Of a stretch of 52,460 bases of DNA, positions 33,285-40,861 are shown piece after piece. Under the pieces are notes generated by a model, which was given only the letters and a program-made list of their open reading frames with translations, did not search any database and was not told where the DNA came from. Within the stretch, counting starts at the first letter, position 1, and each line of letters starts with the position of its first letter. The position numbers were made by a program, and so were the translations under genes. Origin of the DNA: Micromonospora halophytica. Lineage in GTDB: Bacteria > Actinomycetota > Actinomycetes > Mycobacteriales > Micromonosporaceae. The DNA lies in contig NZ_FMDN01000018.1 in the NCBI RefSeq assembly GCF_900090245.1, positions 1 to 52,460 on the forward strand, read 5' to 3'.

Positions 33285-34817
33285 ATGTCCGACTTCCCGT
33301 TCCTCTCGGTGCTCACCGTGGCGCCGCTGGTCGGCGCCCTGGTCGTGGCCTTCCTGCCACGCCGCCGGCCCGAGCTGGCCAAGCAGGTGGCCTTCGCCTG
33401 GTCGCTGCTGGTGCTGGTGCTCTCCGTGGTCATGTGGGTGTCGTTCCAGGTCGACGGCGACCGGCTCCAGTTCCGTGAGTCGTACCCGTGGATCCCGACC
33501 TGGGGCGTCAGCTTCACCTTCGCCGCCGACGGCATCGCGCTGGTCATGCTGATGCTGATCGCCGTGCTGGTGCCGCTGGTGATCCTGGCGTCCTGGCACG
33601 ACGCGGAGGCGTCGAAGCGGTCCGTGCCGGTCTACTTCGCGCTGCTGCTCATCCTCGAGAGCACGATGATCGGTGTCTTCGCCGCCGCCGACGTCTTCCT
33701 GTTCTACGTGTTCTTCGAGGTCATGCTCGTGCCGATGTACTTCCTGATCGGCAGCTACGGCGGCCACCAGCGGCAGTACGCGGCGGTGAAGTTCTTCCTC
33801 TACTCGCTCGTCGGCGGTCTGTTCATGCTCGCCGCGGTGATCGGCCTCTGGGTGGTCGGCGGGAAGACCTTCGACTGGCAGACGCTGACCCAGGTGGACA
33901 TCTCCACCGGCACCGAGCGCTGGCTGTTCCTCGGCTTCTTCCTCGCCTTCGCCATCAAGGCGCCGTTCTTCCCGTTCCACACCTGGCTGCCGGACGCCGG
34001 TGGCGCCGCCCCGGCGGGCGCCGCCGCGCTGCTGGTCGGCGTGCTGGACAAGGTCGGCACCTTCGGCATCCTGCGGTACTGCCTGCCGCTGTTCCCCGAG
34101 GCGTCGAAGTGGTTCGCCCCGTGGGCGCTGGCGCTGGGCCTGATCGGCATCATCTACGCGGCGCTGCTGGCGGTCGGTCAGTCCGACCTGAAGCGGCTGG
34201 TGTCGTACACCTCGATCGCGCACTTCGGCTTCATCGGGGTCGGCATCTTCGCCTTCACCACCCAGGCCGGCACCGGCGCGGTGCTCTACATGCTCAACCA
34301 CGGTCTCGCCACCGGCCTGCTCTTCCTGGTCGTGGGCATGCTGATCGCCCGCCGTGGCTCGGCGCTGATCAAGGACTTCGGCGGCGCGGGCAAGCTGGTG
34401 CCGCTCCTGGCCGGCGTGCTGTTCTTCGCCGGCCTGGCCTCGCTGGCGCTGCCCGGCACCGCGCCCTTCGTCTCCGAGTTCCTGGTGCTGATCGGCACCT
34501 TCACGGTGAACAAGCCGGTGGCGGTGATCGCCACGCTGGGCATCATCCTGGCCGCCGCGTACGTGCTGTGGATGATCCAGCGCACCACGCAGGGCACGCT
34601 CAACCCGGAGCTGACCGAGGTCGAGGCCATGCGCCGTGACCTCAGCCTGCGCGAGAAGGTCGTGGTCGCCCCGCTGATCGCTCTGATCGTGCTGCTCGGC
34701 TTCTACCCGAAGCCGGTCACCGATGTCATCAACCCCGCCGTCCAGGCGACCATGCAGGACGTCGGCAAGACCGATCCCGCCCCTGAGGTCGGCAGCGTCC
34801 AGGAGGCATCGCAGTGA
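33285..34817 (+). CDS. nuoM: NADH-quinone oxidoreductase subunit M (antiporter-like)
   Basis: The 510-residue antiporter-like subunit has about 14 transmembrane helices. Typical blocks are FYVFFEVMLVPMYFLIG, then IKAPFFPFHTWLPDAGGAAP and the broken-helix region near MLNHGLATGLLFLVVGML. A 61-base spacer separates it from nuoL. ATG 33285 has GGAGG upstream. Its stop lies in repeat copy R5. Confidence 0.96.
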   Translation: MSDFPFLSVLTVAPLVGALVVAFLPRRRPELAKQVAFAWSLLVLVLSVVMWVSFQVDGDRLQFRESYPWIPTWGVSFTFAADGIALVMLMLIAVLVPLVILASWHDAEASKRSVPVYFALLLILESTMIGVFAAADVFLFYVFFEVMLVPMYFLIGSYGGHQRQYAAVKFFLYSLVGGLFMLAAVIGLWVVGGKTFDWQTLTQVDISTGTERWLFLGFFLAFAIKAPFFPFHTWLPDAGGAAPAGAAALLVGVLDKVGTFGILRYCLPLFPEASKWFAPWALALGLIGIIYAALLAVGQSDLKRLVSYTSIAHFGFIGVGIFAFTTQAGTGAVLYMLNHGLATGLLFLVVGMLIARRGSALIKDFGGAGKLVPLLAGVLFFAGLASLALPGTAPFVSEFLVLIGTFTVNKPVAVIATLGIILAAAYVLWMIQRTTQGTLNPELTEVEAMRRDLSLREKVVVAPLIALIVLLGFYPKPVTDVINPAVQATMQDVGKTDPAPEVGSVQEASQ

Positions 34818-34877
34818 GCGCGAGGAGTGAACGAGCGCAGCGAGTGAGCCCCGCAGTCGCGAACGAAAGGCGGCATC
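34814..34877 (+). repeat. Intergenic repeat copy R5 (nuoM-nuoN)
   Basis: It starts in the nuoM stop with GTGAGCGCGAGGAGTGA, then ACGAGCGCAGCGAGTGA and GCCCCGCAGTCGCGAAC, and ends GAAAGGCGGCATCTG. It differs from R4 at very few positions. The GAAAGGCGG provides the nuoN ribosome binding site. Confidence 0.85.
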
Positions 34878-34881
34878 TGCA

Positions 34882-36435
34882 ATGACCGAGCTGAAACTGC
34901 CGTCGATCGACTACGCGGCGCTCGCTCCGATCCTGATCATGCTGGGCGCCGCCCTGCTCGGCGTCCTGGTGGAGGCGTTCGTCCCGCGCCGCAGGCGGCA
35001 CCTGGTGCAGCTGTCGCTCGCCCTGGCGGCGGTGCTCGCCGCGCTCGTGATGGTGGTGCGGGGCGCCGGTGACCGGCTGATCACCATCGGCGGGGCGATC
35101 GCCATCGACGGCCCGGCGCTCTTCCTCCAGGGCGCCATCCTGGTGCTCGCCGCGATGTCGCTGCTGCTGATCGGTGAGCGCTCGGTGGAGCGTGGCGGGG
35201 CGTTCGTCGCCCAGGCCGCGGTGACCGCCGAGTCGGCCGACGACCGGCGGCAGGCCGAGGGGAAGAACGGGGCCACCGAGGTGTACCCGCTGACCACCTT
35301 CGCGATCGGCGGCATGCTGATCTTCGTGGCGGCCAACGACCTGCTGACCATGTTCATCGCGCTGGAGGTCTTCTCCCTGCCGCTCTACCTGCTCTGTGCG
35401 CTGGCCCGCCGCCGGCGGCTGCTGAGCCAGGAGGCGGCGATGAAGTACTTCCTGCTCGGCGCGTACGCCTCGGCGTTCTTCCTGTTCGGTGTGGCGCTGG
35501 TCTACGGCTTCACCGCCGGGATTCCGGGCCGGGCGGCCGGCGTCGACTTCGCCACCGTGCACGCCGCCGTCAAGGAGTCGCCGGCCAGCCCGGTGCTGCT
35601 CTTCGCCGGCATGGCGCTGCTCGCCATCGGTCTGCTCTTCAAGGCCGCCGCGGCGCCGTTCCACGTCTGGACGCCGGACGTCTACCAGGGCGCCCCGACG
35701 CCGGTCACCAGCTTCATGGCGGCCTGCACCAAGGTCGCCGCCTTCGGCGCCCTGCTCCGGGTCTTCCATGTGGCGTTCGCGGACGCGGCCTGGGACTTCA
35801 CCCCGGTCCTCGGCGTGGTGGCGGTGCTCACCATGCTGGTCGGCGCGGTGCTGGCGGTCACCCAGACCGACATCAAGCGGCTGCTGGCGTACTCCTCGAT
35901 CGCCAACGCCGGCTACCTGCTGGTCGGTGTGCTCGCCCCGAGCGGCGCCGGCATCTCCGGCACGATGTTCTACCTGGCCGCGTACGGCTTCTCCGTGCTG
36001 GCCGCGTTCGCCGTGGTGACCCTGGTGCGGGACGCGGACGGGGAGGCCACCCACCTGTCCCGCTGGGCCGGGCTGGGCCGCCGCTCGCCGTTCTACGCCG
36101 GCATCTTCACCTTCATCCTGCTGGCCTTCGCCGGTATCCCGCTGACCAGTGGCTTCACCAGCAAGTTCGCGGTGTTCGGCCCGGCACTGGAGGCCGGTCA
36201 CGCCTGGCTGGTGGTGGCGGGCGTGCTGACCAGCATGGTGCTGGCCTTCCCGTACCTGCGGGTCGTGGTGATGATGTGGCTCTCCGAGCCGGGCGAGAGC
36301 ACCCCGACGGTCACCGTGCCGGGTGGCCTGACCGCCACCGCGCTGATGATCGGCGTGGTCGCCACCCTGGTTCTCGGCGTGGTCCCGGCCCCGCTGCTCG
36401 ACCTGGCGACAGACGCTGCGGCGTTCGTAAGATGA
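34882..36435 (+). CDS. nuoN: NADH-quinone oxidoreductase subunit N (antiporter-like)
   Basis: The 517-residue antiporter-like subunit has about 14 transmembrane helices. Conserved elements are LLTMFIALEVFSLPLYLLCA, the lysine-containing GLLFKAAAAPFHVWTPDVYQ and KRLLAYSSIANAGYLLVG. It has a polar insertion near residues 110-135, rich in Glu, Ala and Asp. It is the last complex I gene and is followed by a strong terminator. Confidence 0.96.
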   Translation: MTELKLPSIDYAALAPILIMLGAALLGVLVEAFVPRRRRHLVQLSLALAAVLAALVMVVRGAGDRLITIGGAIAIDGPALFLQGAILVLAAMSLLLIGERSVERGGAFVAQAAVTAESADDRRQAEGKNGATEVYPLTTFAIGGMLIFVAANDLLTMFIALEVFSLPLYLLCALARRRRLLSQEAAMKYFLLGAYASAFFLFGVALVYGFTAGIPGRAAGVDFATVHAAVKESPASPVLLFAGMALLAIGLLFKAAAAPFHVWTPDVYQGAPTPVTSFMAACTKVAAFGALLRVFHVAFADAAWDFTPVLGVVAVLTMLVGAVLAVTQTDIKRLLAYSSIANAGYLLVGVLAPSGAGISGTMFYLAAYGFSVLAAFAVVTLVRDADGEATHLSRWAGLGRRSPFYAGIFTFILLAFAGIPLTSGFTSKFAVFGPALEAGHAWLVVAGVLTSMVLAFPYLRVVVMMWLSEPGESTPTVTVPGGLTATALMIGVVATLVLGVVPAPLLDLATDAAAFVR

Positions 36436-36451
36436 TCCACTTTTTCCGGAT

Positions 36452-36485
36452 GCGGGGCCGGTGCGCTGTGGCGCACCGGCCCCGC
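36452..36485 (+). terminator. Terminator of the nuo operon
   Basis: A perfect 15-base-pair stem (GCGGGGCCGGTGCGC and complement) with a TGTG loop lies 16 bases after the nuoN stop. There is no downstream T-run, as is usual in high-GC actinobacteria. Confidence 0.88.
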
Positions 36486-36525
36486 GCCTGTATCCCCGCC
36501 CCGGTGCAGGTCGAACGGGTGTGGC

Positions 36526-37611
36526 ATGGTTGATGGCGTGGTGATTCCGGCTGGCGAGGGTTCAGGCGTCGTCGGCTCCGGCGGGCGTCGGAGCCGGGCG
36601 GGCACGAGTCAGGTCGGCGCGCTCGGCGTCTATCTCGCCGATTCGCGCGTCGAGACCTCCGTGCTGGGTCTGCTCGACTCCGTCGAGGCCGACCTGCGCG
36701 CCAGCGTGGCCAGCGCCGACCCGTTCGTCACCGAGGCCGCGCGGCACCTGGTGGAGGCCGGTGGCAAGCGGTTCCGGCCGCTGCTGGTGGCGCTGGGCGC
36801 CCAGTTCGGTGATCCGACCACCGCGCAGGTCGTCCCGGCCGCGGTGGTGATGGAGCTCACCCACCTGGCGACGCTCTACCACGACGACGTGATGGACGAG
36901 GCGGCCGTACGGCGGGGCGCGCCGAGCGCCAACTCCCGCTGGACGAACTCGGTGGCCATCCTGGTCGGCGACTACCTCTTCGCCCGGGCCGCGGACATTG
37001 CCGCCGACCTCGGCCCGGAGGCGGTCCGCCTCCAGGCGCGCACCTTCGCCCGACTGGTCCACGGCCAGATCGCCGAGACCGTCGGCCCCCGGGCCGGCGA
37101 GGACCCGGTGGCGCACTACCTGAGCGTCATCGCGGAGAAGACCGGCTCGCTGATCGCCACCTCGGCCCGCTTCGGCGGCCTGTTCAGCGGCGCGACCGCC
37201 GAGCACACCGAGGCTCTCGCCGGGTACGGCGAGACGATCGGGGTGGCCTTCCAGCTCTCCGACGACCTGCTCGACATCGCCAGCGAGTCGGTGCAGTCGG
37301 GCAAGACGCCCGGCACCGACCTGCGCGAGGGCGTGCCGACCCTGCCGGTGCTCTACGCCCGGGCGTCGGACGACTCCGACGCGGCCTCGGCGCGGCTGCG
37401 CGAGATCCTGGCGACCGGCCCGCTGGTCGACGACGCGCTGCACGCCGAGGCCCTCGGCCTGCTCCGCGAGAGCCCGGCGCTGAAGCGGGCCCGGGAGACC
37501 GTCCGCAGCTACGCCGAGGACGCCAGGGCGCGGCTCGCCCCGCTGCCGCAGAGCCCGGCCCGCCGCGCCCTCGAATCCCTCTGCGACCACATCGCCGACC
37601 GCACCAGCTGA
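36526..37611 (+). CDS. Polyprenyl diphosphate synthase (menaquinone side chain)
   Basis: The 361-residue all-trans prenyl synthase has the first aspartate-rich motif HDDVMDEA (about 124-131) and the second, SDDLLDIA (about 244-251), with GGKRFRP near residue 83. It condenses isopentenyl units to a long-chain diphosphate. Being placed after nuo and menaquinone genes suggests the menaquinone tail as product. The presence of two DDxxD-type motifs fits hexa- to nonaprenyl synthases, but chain length cannot be read. The ATG at 36526 and GTG at 36538 are both possible starts; neither has a strong ribosome binding site. Confidence 0.9.
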   Translation: MVDGVVIPAGEGSGVVGSGGRRSRAGTSQVGALGVYLADSRVETSVLGLLDSVEADLRASVASADPFVTEAARHLVEAGGKRFRPLLVALGAQFGDPTTAQVVPAAVVMELTHLATLYHDDVMDEAAVRRGAPSANSRWTNSVAILVGDYLFARAADIAADLGPEAVRLQARTFARLVHGQIAETVGPRAGEDPVAHYLSVIAEKTGSLIATSARFGGLFSGATAEHTEALAGYGETIGVAFQLSDDLLDIASESVQSGKTPGTDLREGVPTLPVLYARASDDSDAASARLREILATGPLVDDALHAEALGLLRESPALKRARETVRSYAEDARARLAPLPQSPARRALESLCDHIADRTS

Positions 37612-37715
37612 CGTGCGCGCCCGCCGGGCTCCCGCGCCGCCGCGCGCCGGTCAGGAGGTGCCCGCCCGTTTCCGTTCCCCGACGCCCTCGTGCCGCTCCG
37701 GGCGGTGGGGCCGGG

Positions 37716-38198
37716 TCACTCGTGTTCGTAGAAGGTGACGGTGATGCCGTCCCGGCGGACGCCGACCAGCGCGTGGTCGCCGAAGGCGTCGAGGAGCACG
37801 TCGTTGAAGCCACCCGAGGTCAGGGCGTCGGCGAGCGCCCGGGCCCGCTCGTACCGGAGTTCGTCCGGGCCGGTGTACGGGTGCTGCCGGCCGGCCTTCC
37901 GGCCCCGCCAGCCCAGGGTCGGGTGCGGGTCCTCGTACTCGCCGACGCAGAGGTCCTCGGGGCCGGTGTCGGGGGCGTCGGCGGTGGTCCGCACCCAGAA
38001 GCCGTCCACGGCGAACTCGCACGGCTCGCCGTCGTTGAAGTAGGGCGTGCACTGCTGCCAGCCGAACTCGACCACCGCCTCGTCGTCGAGGAGCGCCCGG
38101 AGCAGGGGCTGCAACTCGGCCAGCGGTCGCTGCACGATCCGGCGGCGCCGGGTGATATCGCCCTGGACGGGGATGCCGAGGAAGTTGACGTGACTCAC
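37716..38198 (-). CDS. Conserved protein of unknown function
   Basis: The 160-residue soluble protein has several aromatic and acidic clusters (VEFGWQQCTPYFNDGEPCEF, then HPTLGWRGRK) and no membrane segment. I recognise no catalytic motif. Its ATG overlaps the stop of the upstream gene on the same strand by four bases, so it is co-translated with the DUF6915-like protein. Codon use matches its surroundings. Confidence 0.75.
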   Translation of the reverse strand: MSHVNFLGIPVQGDITRRRRIVQRPLAELQPLLRALLDDEAVVEFGWQQCTPYFNDGEPCEFAVDGFWVRTTADAPDTGPEDLCVGEYEDPHPTLGWRGRKAGRQHPYTGPDELRYERARALADALTSGGFNDVLLDAFGDHALVGVRRDGITVTFYEHE

Positions 38199-38554
38199 TG
38201 GTCGCCTCCGAGCAGGGTGGAGAGGGGCAGTTCCTTACGCCGGGCACCGGACATCCACGGCAGGATCGGCATGCCCTCGATGTAGTCCGCCGGGGTGGGC
38301 AGCCAGCCCAGGTCCTCCAGCACGTGCCGTTCGGCGATGAGACGGACCGGGATGCGTCGCCGCCCCACCTGGAGGGTGTCGCCGAAGATCCGCTGGCAGA
38401 GGTAGATGCCGGCAGTGTGGTGGTACATCGACCGGTGCCGGACGTCCCCGATGAGCTGCTTCGACGAGTCGATGAACTCCTCGATCGGCAGGTAGTCCTC
38501 CGGGGTCCCGCCCCACTTCCGGGCCGCGGACTGGGCGTGGTGCCACGAATTCAC
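38195..38554 (-). CDS. DUF6915-like small protein
   Basis: The 119-residue protein starts VNSWHHAQSAARKWGGTPED and has an H-rich centre (DVRHRSMYHHTAGIYLCQ) and the end block RLIAERHVLEDLGWLPTPAD. These resemble the widespread DUF6915 family as I remember it, whose function is unknown. The histidines could bind metal. GTG at 38552-38554 is assumed; the TTG three codons upstream is an alternative, and neither has a clear ribosome binding site. Confidence 0.75.
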   Translation of the reverse strand: MNSWHHAQSAARKWGGTPEDYLPIEEFIDSSKQLIGDVRHRSMYHHTAGIYLCQRIFGDTLQVGRRRIPVRLIAERHVLEDLGWLPTPADYIEGMPILPWMSGARRKELPLSTLLGGDQ

Positions 38555-38586
38555 GATCGACAAGGTAGTCGGCGGCTCCGACAGGT

Positions 38587-39768
38587 TCAGCCCCGGCGGG
38601 CCAGCATCCGACTGCCGAGCAGCATGAACGCGGCAGCGGTCAGCATCGCCACGGCGGCGGTCAGCCACATCACCGGGTAGCCGAAGGCGGCGGCGGTGGC
38701 GCCGAGGCCCAGCGGGCCGAGGCAGCCGCCCGCGTACACCCCGGTCTGGGTGATCGAGGTGGCGGCGGCGGGAGCCTGCGGGTGCAGCCTGACCACGGCG
38801 AAGGTCATCAGCCCCGGCCAGGCCCAGCCCAGACCGAAGCCGAGCACCACGCCCACCACCAGCGGCACCGCGCCGGCGACGGCGAGCAGGCCCAGCCCCA
38901 CGGCCCCGACGACCAGCATCCCGGCGATCACCGCGACGTGCCCCTCGGCCCTGCGGTCTGCCAGCCAGCCCCCGCCCACCCGAGCGGTCACGCAGACCGC
39001 GCTGCCCAGGGTGAGGGTGAGCCCGGCCAGCCCGGGCGCGAGGCCCCGGGCCGCCGAGGAGTCGACCAGGAAGGTGCCCAGGGCGTTGGCCGCCGCCGCG
39101 GCGAGCGTCGCGGCCACCCCGACGACCACCAGGGCGGGGGTGACCTGCCGGCCACGCGTCCTGGCGCGTGCCACCGGTCGGGCCTCCGCCGGGGGTACGG
39201 CGGGCAGGGCGGCCAGGGCGGCGACGGCTGCCGCCGCGAACGCCCAGCGCCATCCGGCGGTGAGCGCGATCGTGGGCACGGCCGCGCCGGCGAGCAGCGT
39301 GGAGGCCGGGATCGCCGCCTGCTTCACCCCGAAGGAGAGGCCCTGGCGGCGGGCCGGCACGTGCCGGGCCAGCGCGGCGTTGCTCGCGAGTTGGCCGAGC
39401 GCGTTGGCGGCGGCGCTCAACCCCAGCAGGATCACCAGCGCCGGGTACGAGCGGGCGAGCACCGCGATGGCGAGCAGGCAGCCGGCGGCCAGCAGGATGC
39501 CGGCGCGGCCGACCACGGCCGCGCCGTACCGCTCGACGAGGCGGCCGGAGGGGACCGACGCCAGCGCGCTGACGCCGAAGTAGACCGAGACGGCCAGCCC
39601 CAGCCCGGCGGGGGAGAAGCCGAGGTCGTCACCCATCTGCACCGCCAGGCCGCCGACCAGGAACACCGGCAGCACCGAGGCGATGGTGGTCGCGACGGCA
39701 CCGGCCCCGGCGCGCAGCGGACGCACCGCGGGCCGGCTCGGCGGGGGGTCGAGAACGGTTCCGGTCAT
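38587..39768 (-). CDS. MFS transporter
   Basis: The 393-residue transporter has twelve predicted transmembrane helices in two six-helix halves. The MFS loop motif after helix 2 reads GRLVERYGAAVVGR. It belongs to the general drug/metabolite efflux type; the substrate is unknown. It is transcribed away from an IclR regulator with a 156-base divergent region, which suggests control by it. Confidence 0.9.
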   Translation of the reverse strand: MTGTVLDPPPSRPAVRPLRAGAGAVATTIASVLPVFLVGGLAVQMGDDLGFSPAGLGLAVSVYFGVSALASVPSGRLVERYGAAVVGRAGILLAAGCLLAIAVLARSYPALVILLGLSAAANALGQLASNAALARHVPARRQGLSFGVKQAAIPASTLLAGAAVPTIALTAGWRWAFAAAAVAALAALPAVPPAEARPVARARTRGRQVTPALVVVGVAATLAAAAANALGTFLVDSSAARGLAPGLAGLTLTLGSAVCVTARVGGGWLADRRAEGHVAVIAGMLVVGAVGLGLLAVAGAVPLVVGVVLGFGLGWAWPGLMTFAVVRLHPQAPAAATSITQTGVYAGGCLGPLGLGATAAAFGYPVMWLTAAVAMLTAAAFMLLGSRMLARRG

Positions 39769-39924
39769 GGTCTCGTCAACCTACGCGAATCCGCCTCACG
39801 ACGACTCGGCGTGTCGGAGCGATACACGCCACGTACAGACCGATCTGGCATCCTCGACCCGAACGGGCGTTCCGTCCCCGGCCTGTTTTTCATATGGTGT
39901 AAGTCCCCGGCTGCGGAGGTGGTT

Positions 39925-40707
39925 GTGCGCGACCCCCTGGCGGAGCCTTCGGATCTCATCCGGAGCGTCTCCCGCGCGTTACGCGTGCTCGAGTCGGTCG
40001 GTCGTGCCCCGAAGGGCCTGACCGTCAAACAGATCGCCCGGCGGTGCGAGCTGACCGTCGCCACCACGTACCACCTGGTCCGGACCCTGGCCTACGAGGG
40101 CTACGTGATCCGCCGGGAGGACGGTACGTACATCGTGGGGCTGGAGGTGGCCGACCGGTACCGGGAACTGGTGACGGCGTTCCGGGGGCCGCCGGTGGTC
40201 GGTGAGACGCTGCGCCGGGCCGCCGCCGACACCGGCTGGAGCCACTACCTCGGCCGGTTCGTGGGCGGCCAGGTGGCGGTCACGGCGGTCGCCGAGGGCC
40301 CGCGCTCGCCGTACCTGGAGGACCTGGTCCCCGGCTTCGACGAGGGGGCGCACGCGACCGCCCTCGGCAAGAGCCTGCTCGCCACCCTCACCGCCGAGCA
40401 GCGGTTCCGCTACCTGCGCGAGTACGGCATGCGACCGTTCACCGCGGCCACCCTGACCAGCCCGGAGACGTTCGAGGCCGACCTGGCCGCCGGGGACCGG
40501 CGCGGCATGCAGTTGGAGCTGGGGCAGTTCCGGCAGGGAGTGGCCTGCGCGGCGGTGCTGGTCACCCCGGACAAGGACATCGAGCGCCGCGTGGTGCTGG
40601 CCTGCGCGCTGCCGGCTGGCGAGATGATGACCTCCGCCCGGGTGGTCCGGGCCAAGCTGCTGACGGTCGCCCGGTCCGTCGCCGACGGCATCGCCACGGA
40701 CAGTTGA
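39925..40707 (+). CDS. IclR-family transcriptional regulator
   Basis: The 260-residue regulator has an N-terminal winged helix (about 10-65: VSRALRVLESVGRAPKGLTV, then RCELTVATTYHLVRTLAYEG) and a C-terminal IclR effector domain (about 80-255, with GAHATALGKSLLATL). The GTG at 39925 is placed seven bases after GGAGG (39915-39918). A possible -10 (TATGGT, within TTTTTCATATGG) lies shortly upstream. It probably regulates the divergent MFS gene and itself. Confidence 0.88.
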   Translation: MRDPLAEPSDLIRSVSRALRVLESVGRAPKGLTVKQIARRCELTVATTYHLVRTLAYEGYVIRREDGTYIVGLEVADRYRELVTAFRGPPVVGETLRRAAADTGWSHYLGRFVGGQVAVTAVAEGPRSPYLEDLVPGFDEGAHATALGKSLLATLTAEQRFRYLREYGMRPFTAATLTSPETFEADLAAGDRRGMQLELGQFRQGVACAAVLVTPDKDIERRVVLACALPAGEMMTSARVVRAKLLTVARSVADGIATDS

Positions 40708-40789
40708 CCGCTGCTCCGCGGTAGTCGGCCGTCCCGCCGTGGGCAGCACGCGGTGCCGCCGGGGTCCCGACAGCGGCCGGTCGACGCCG

Positions 40790-40825
40790 GAAGGGCCCCG
40801 TCCCTGGCGGAGAGCGGGGCCCTTC
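40790..40825. terminator. Bidirectional terminator between the IclR gene and phoX
   Basis: An 11-base-pair stem, GAAGGGCCCCG with its complement CGGGGCCCTTC, is separated by a 14-base loop. It lies between convergent genes. Confidence 0.8.
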
Positions 40826-40861
40826 GGCCGGTGGTCCAGCGCCGGACCACCGAGGGGAACG

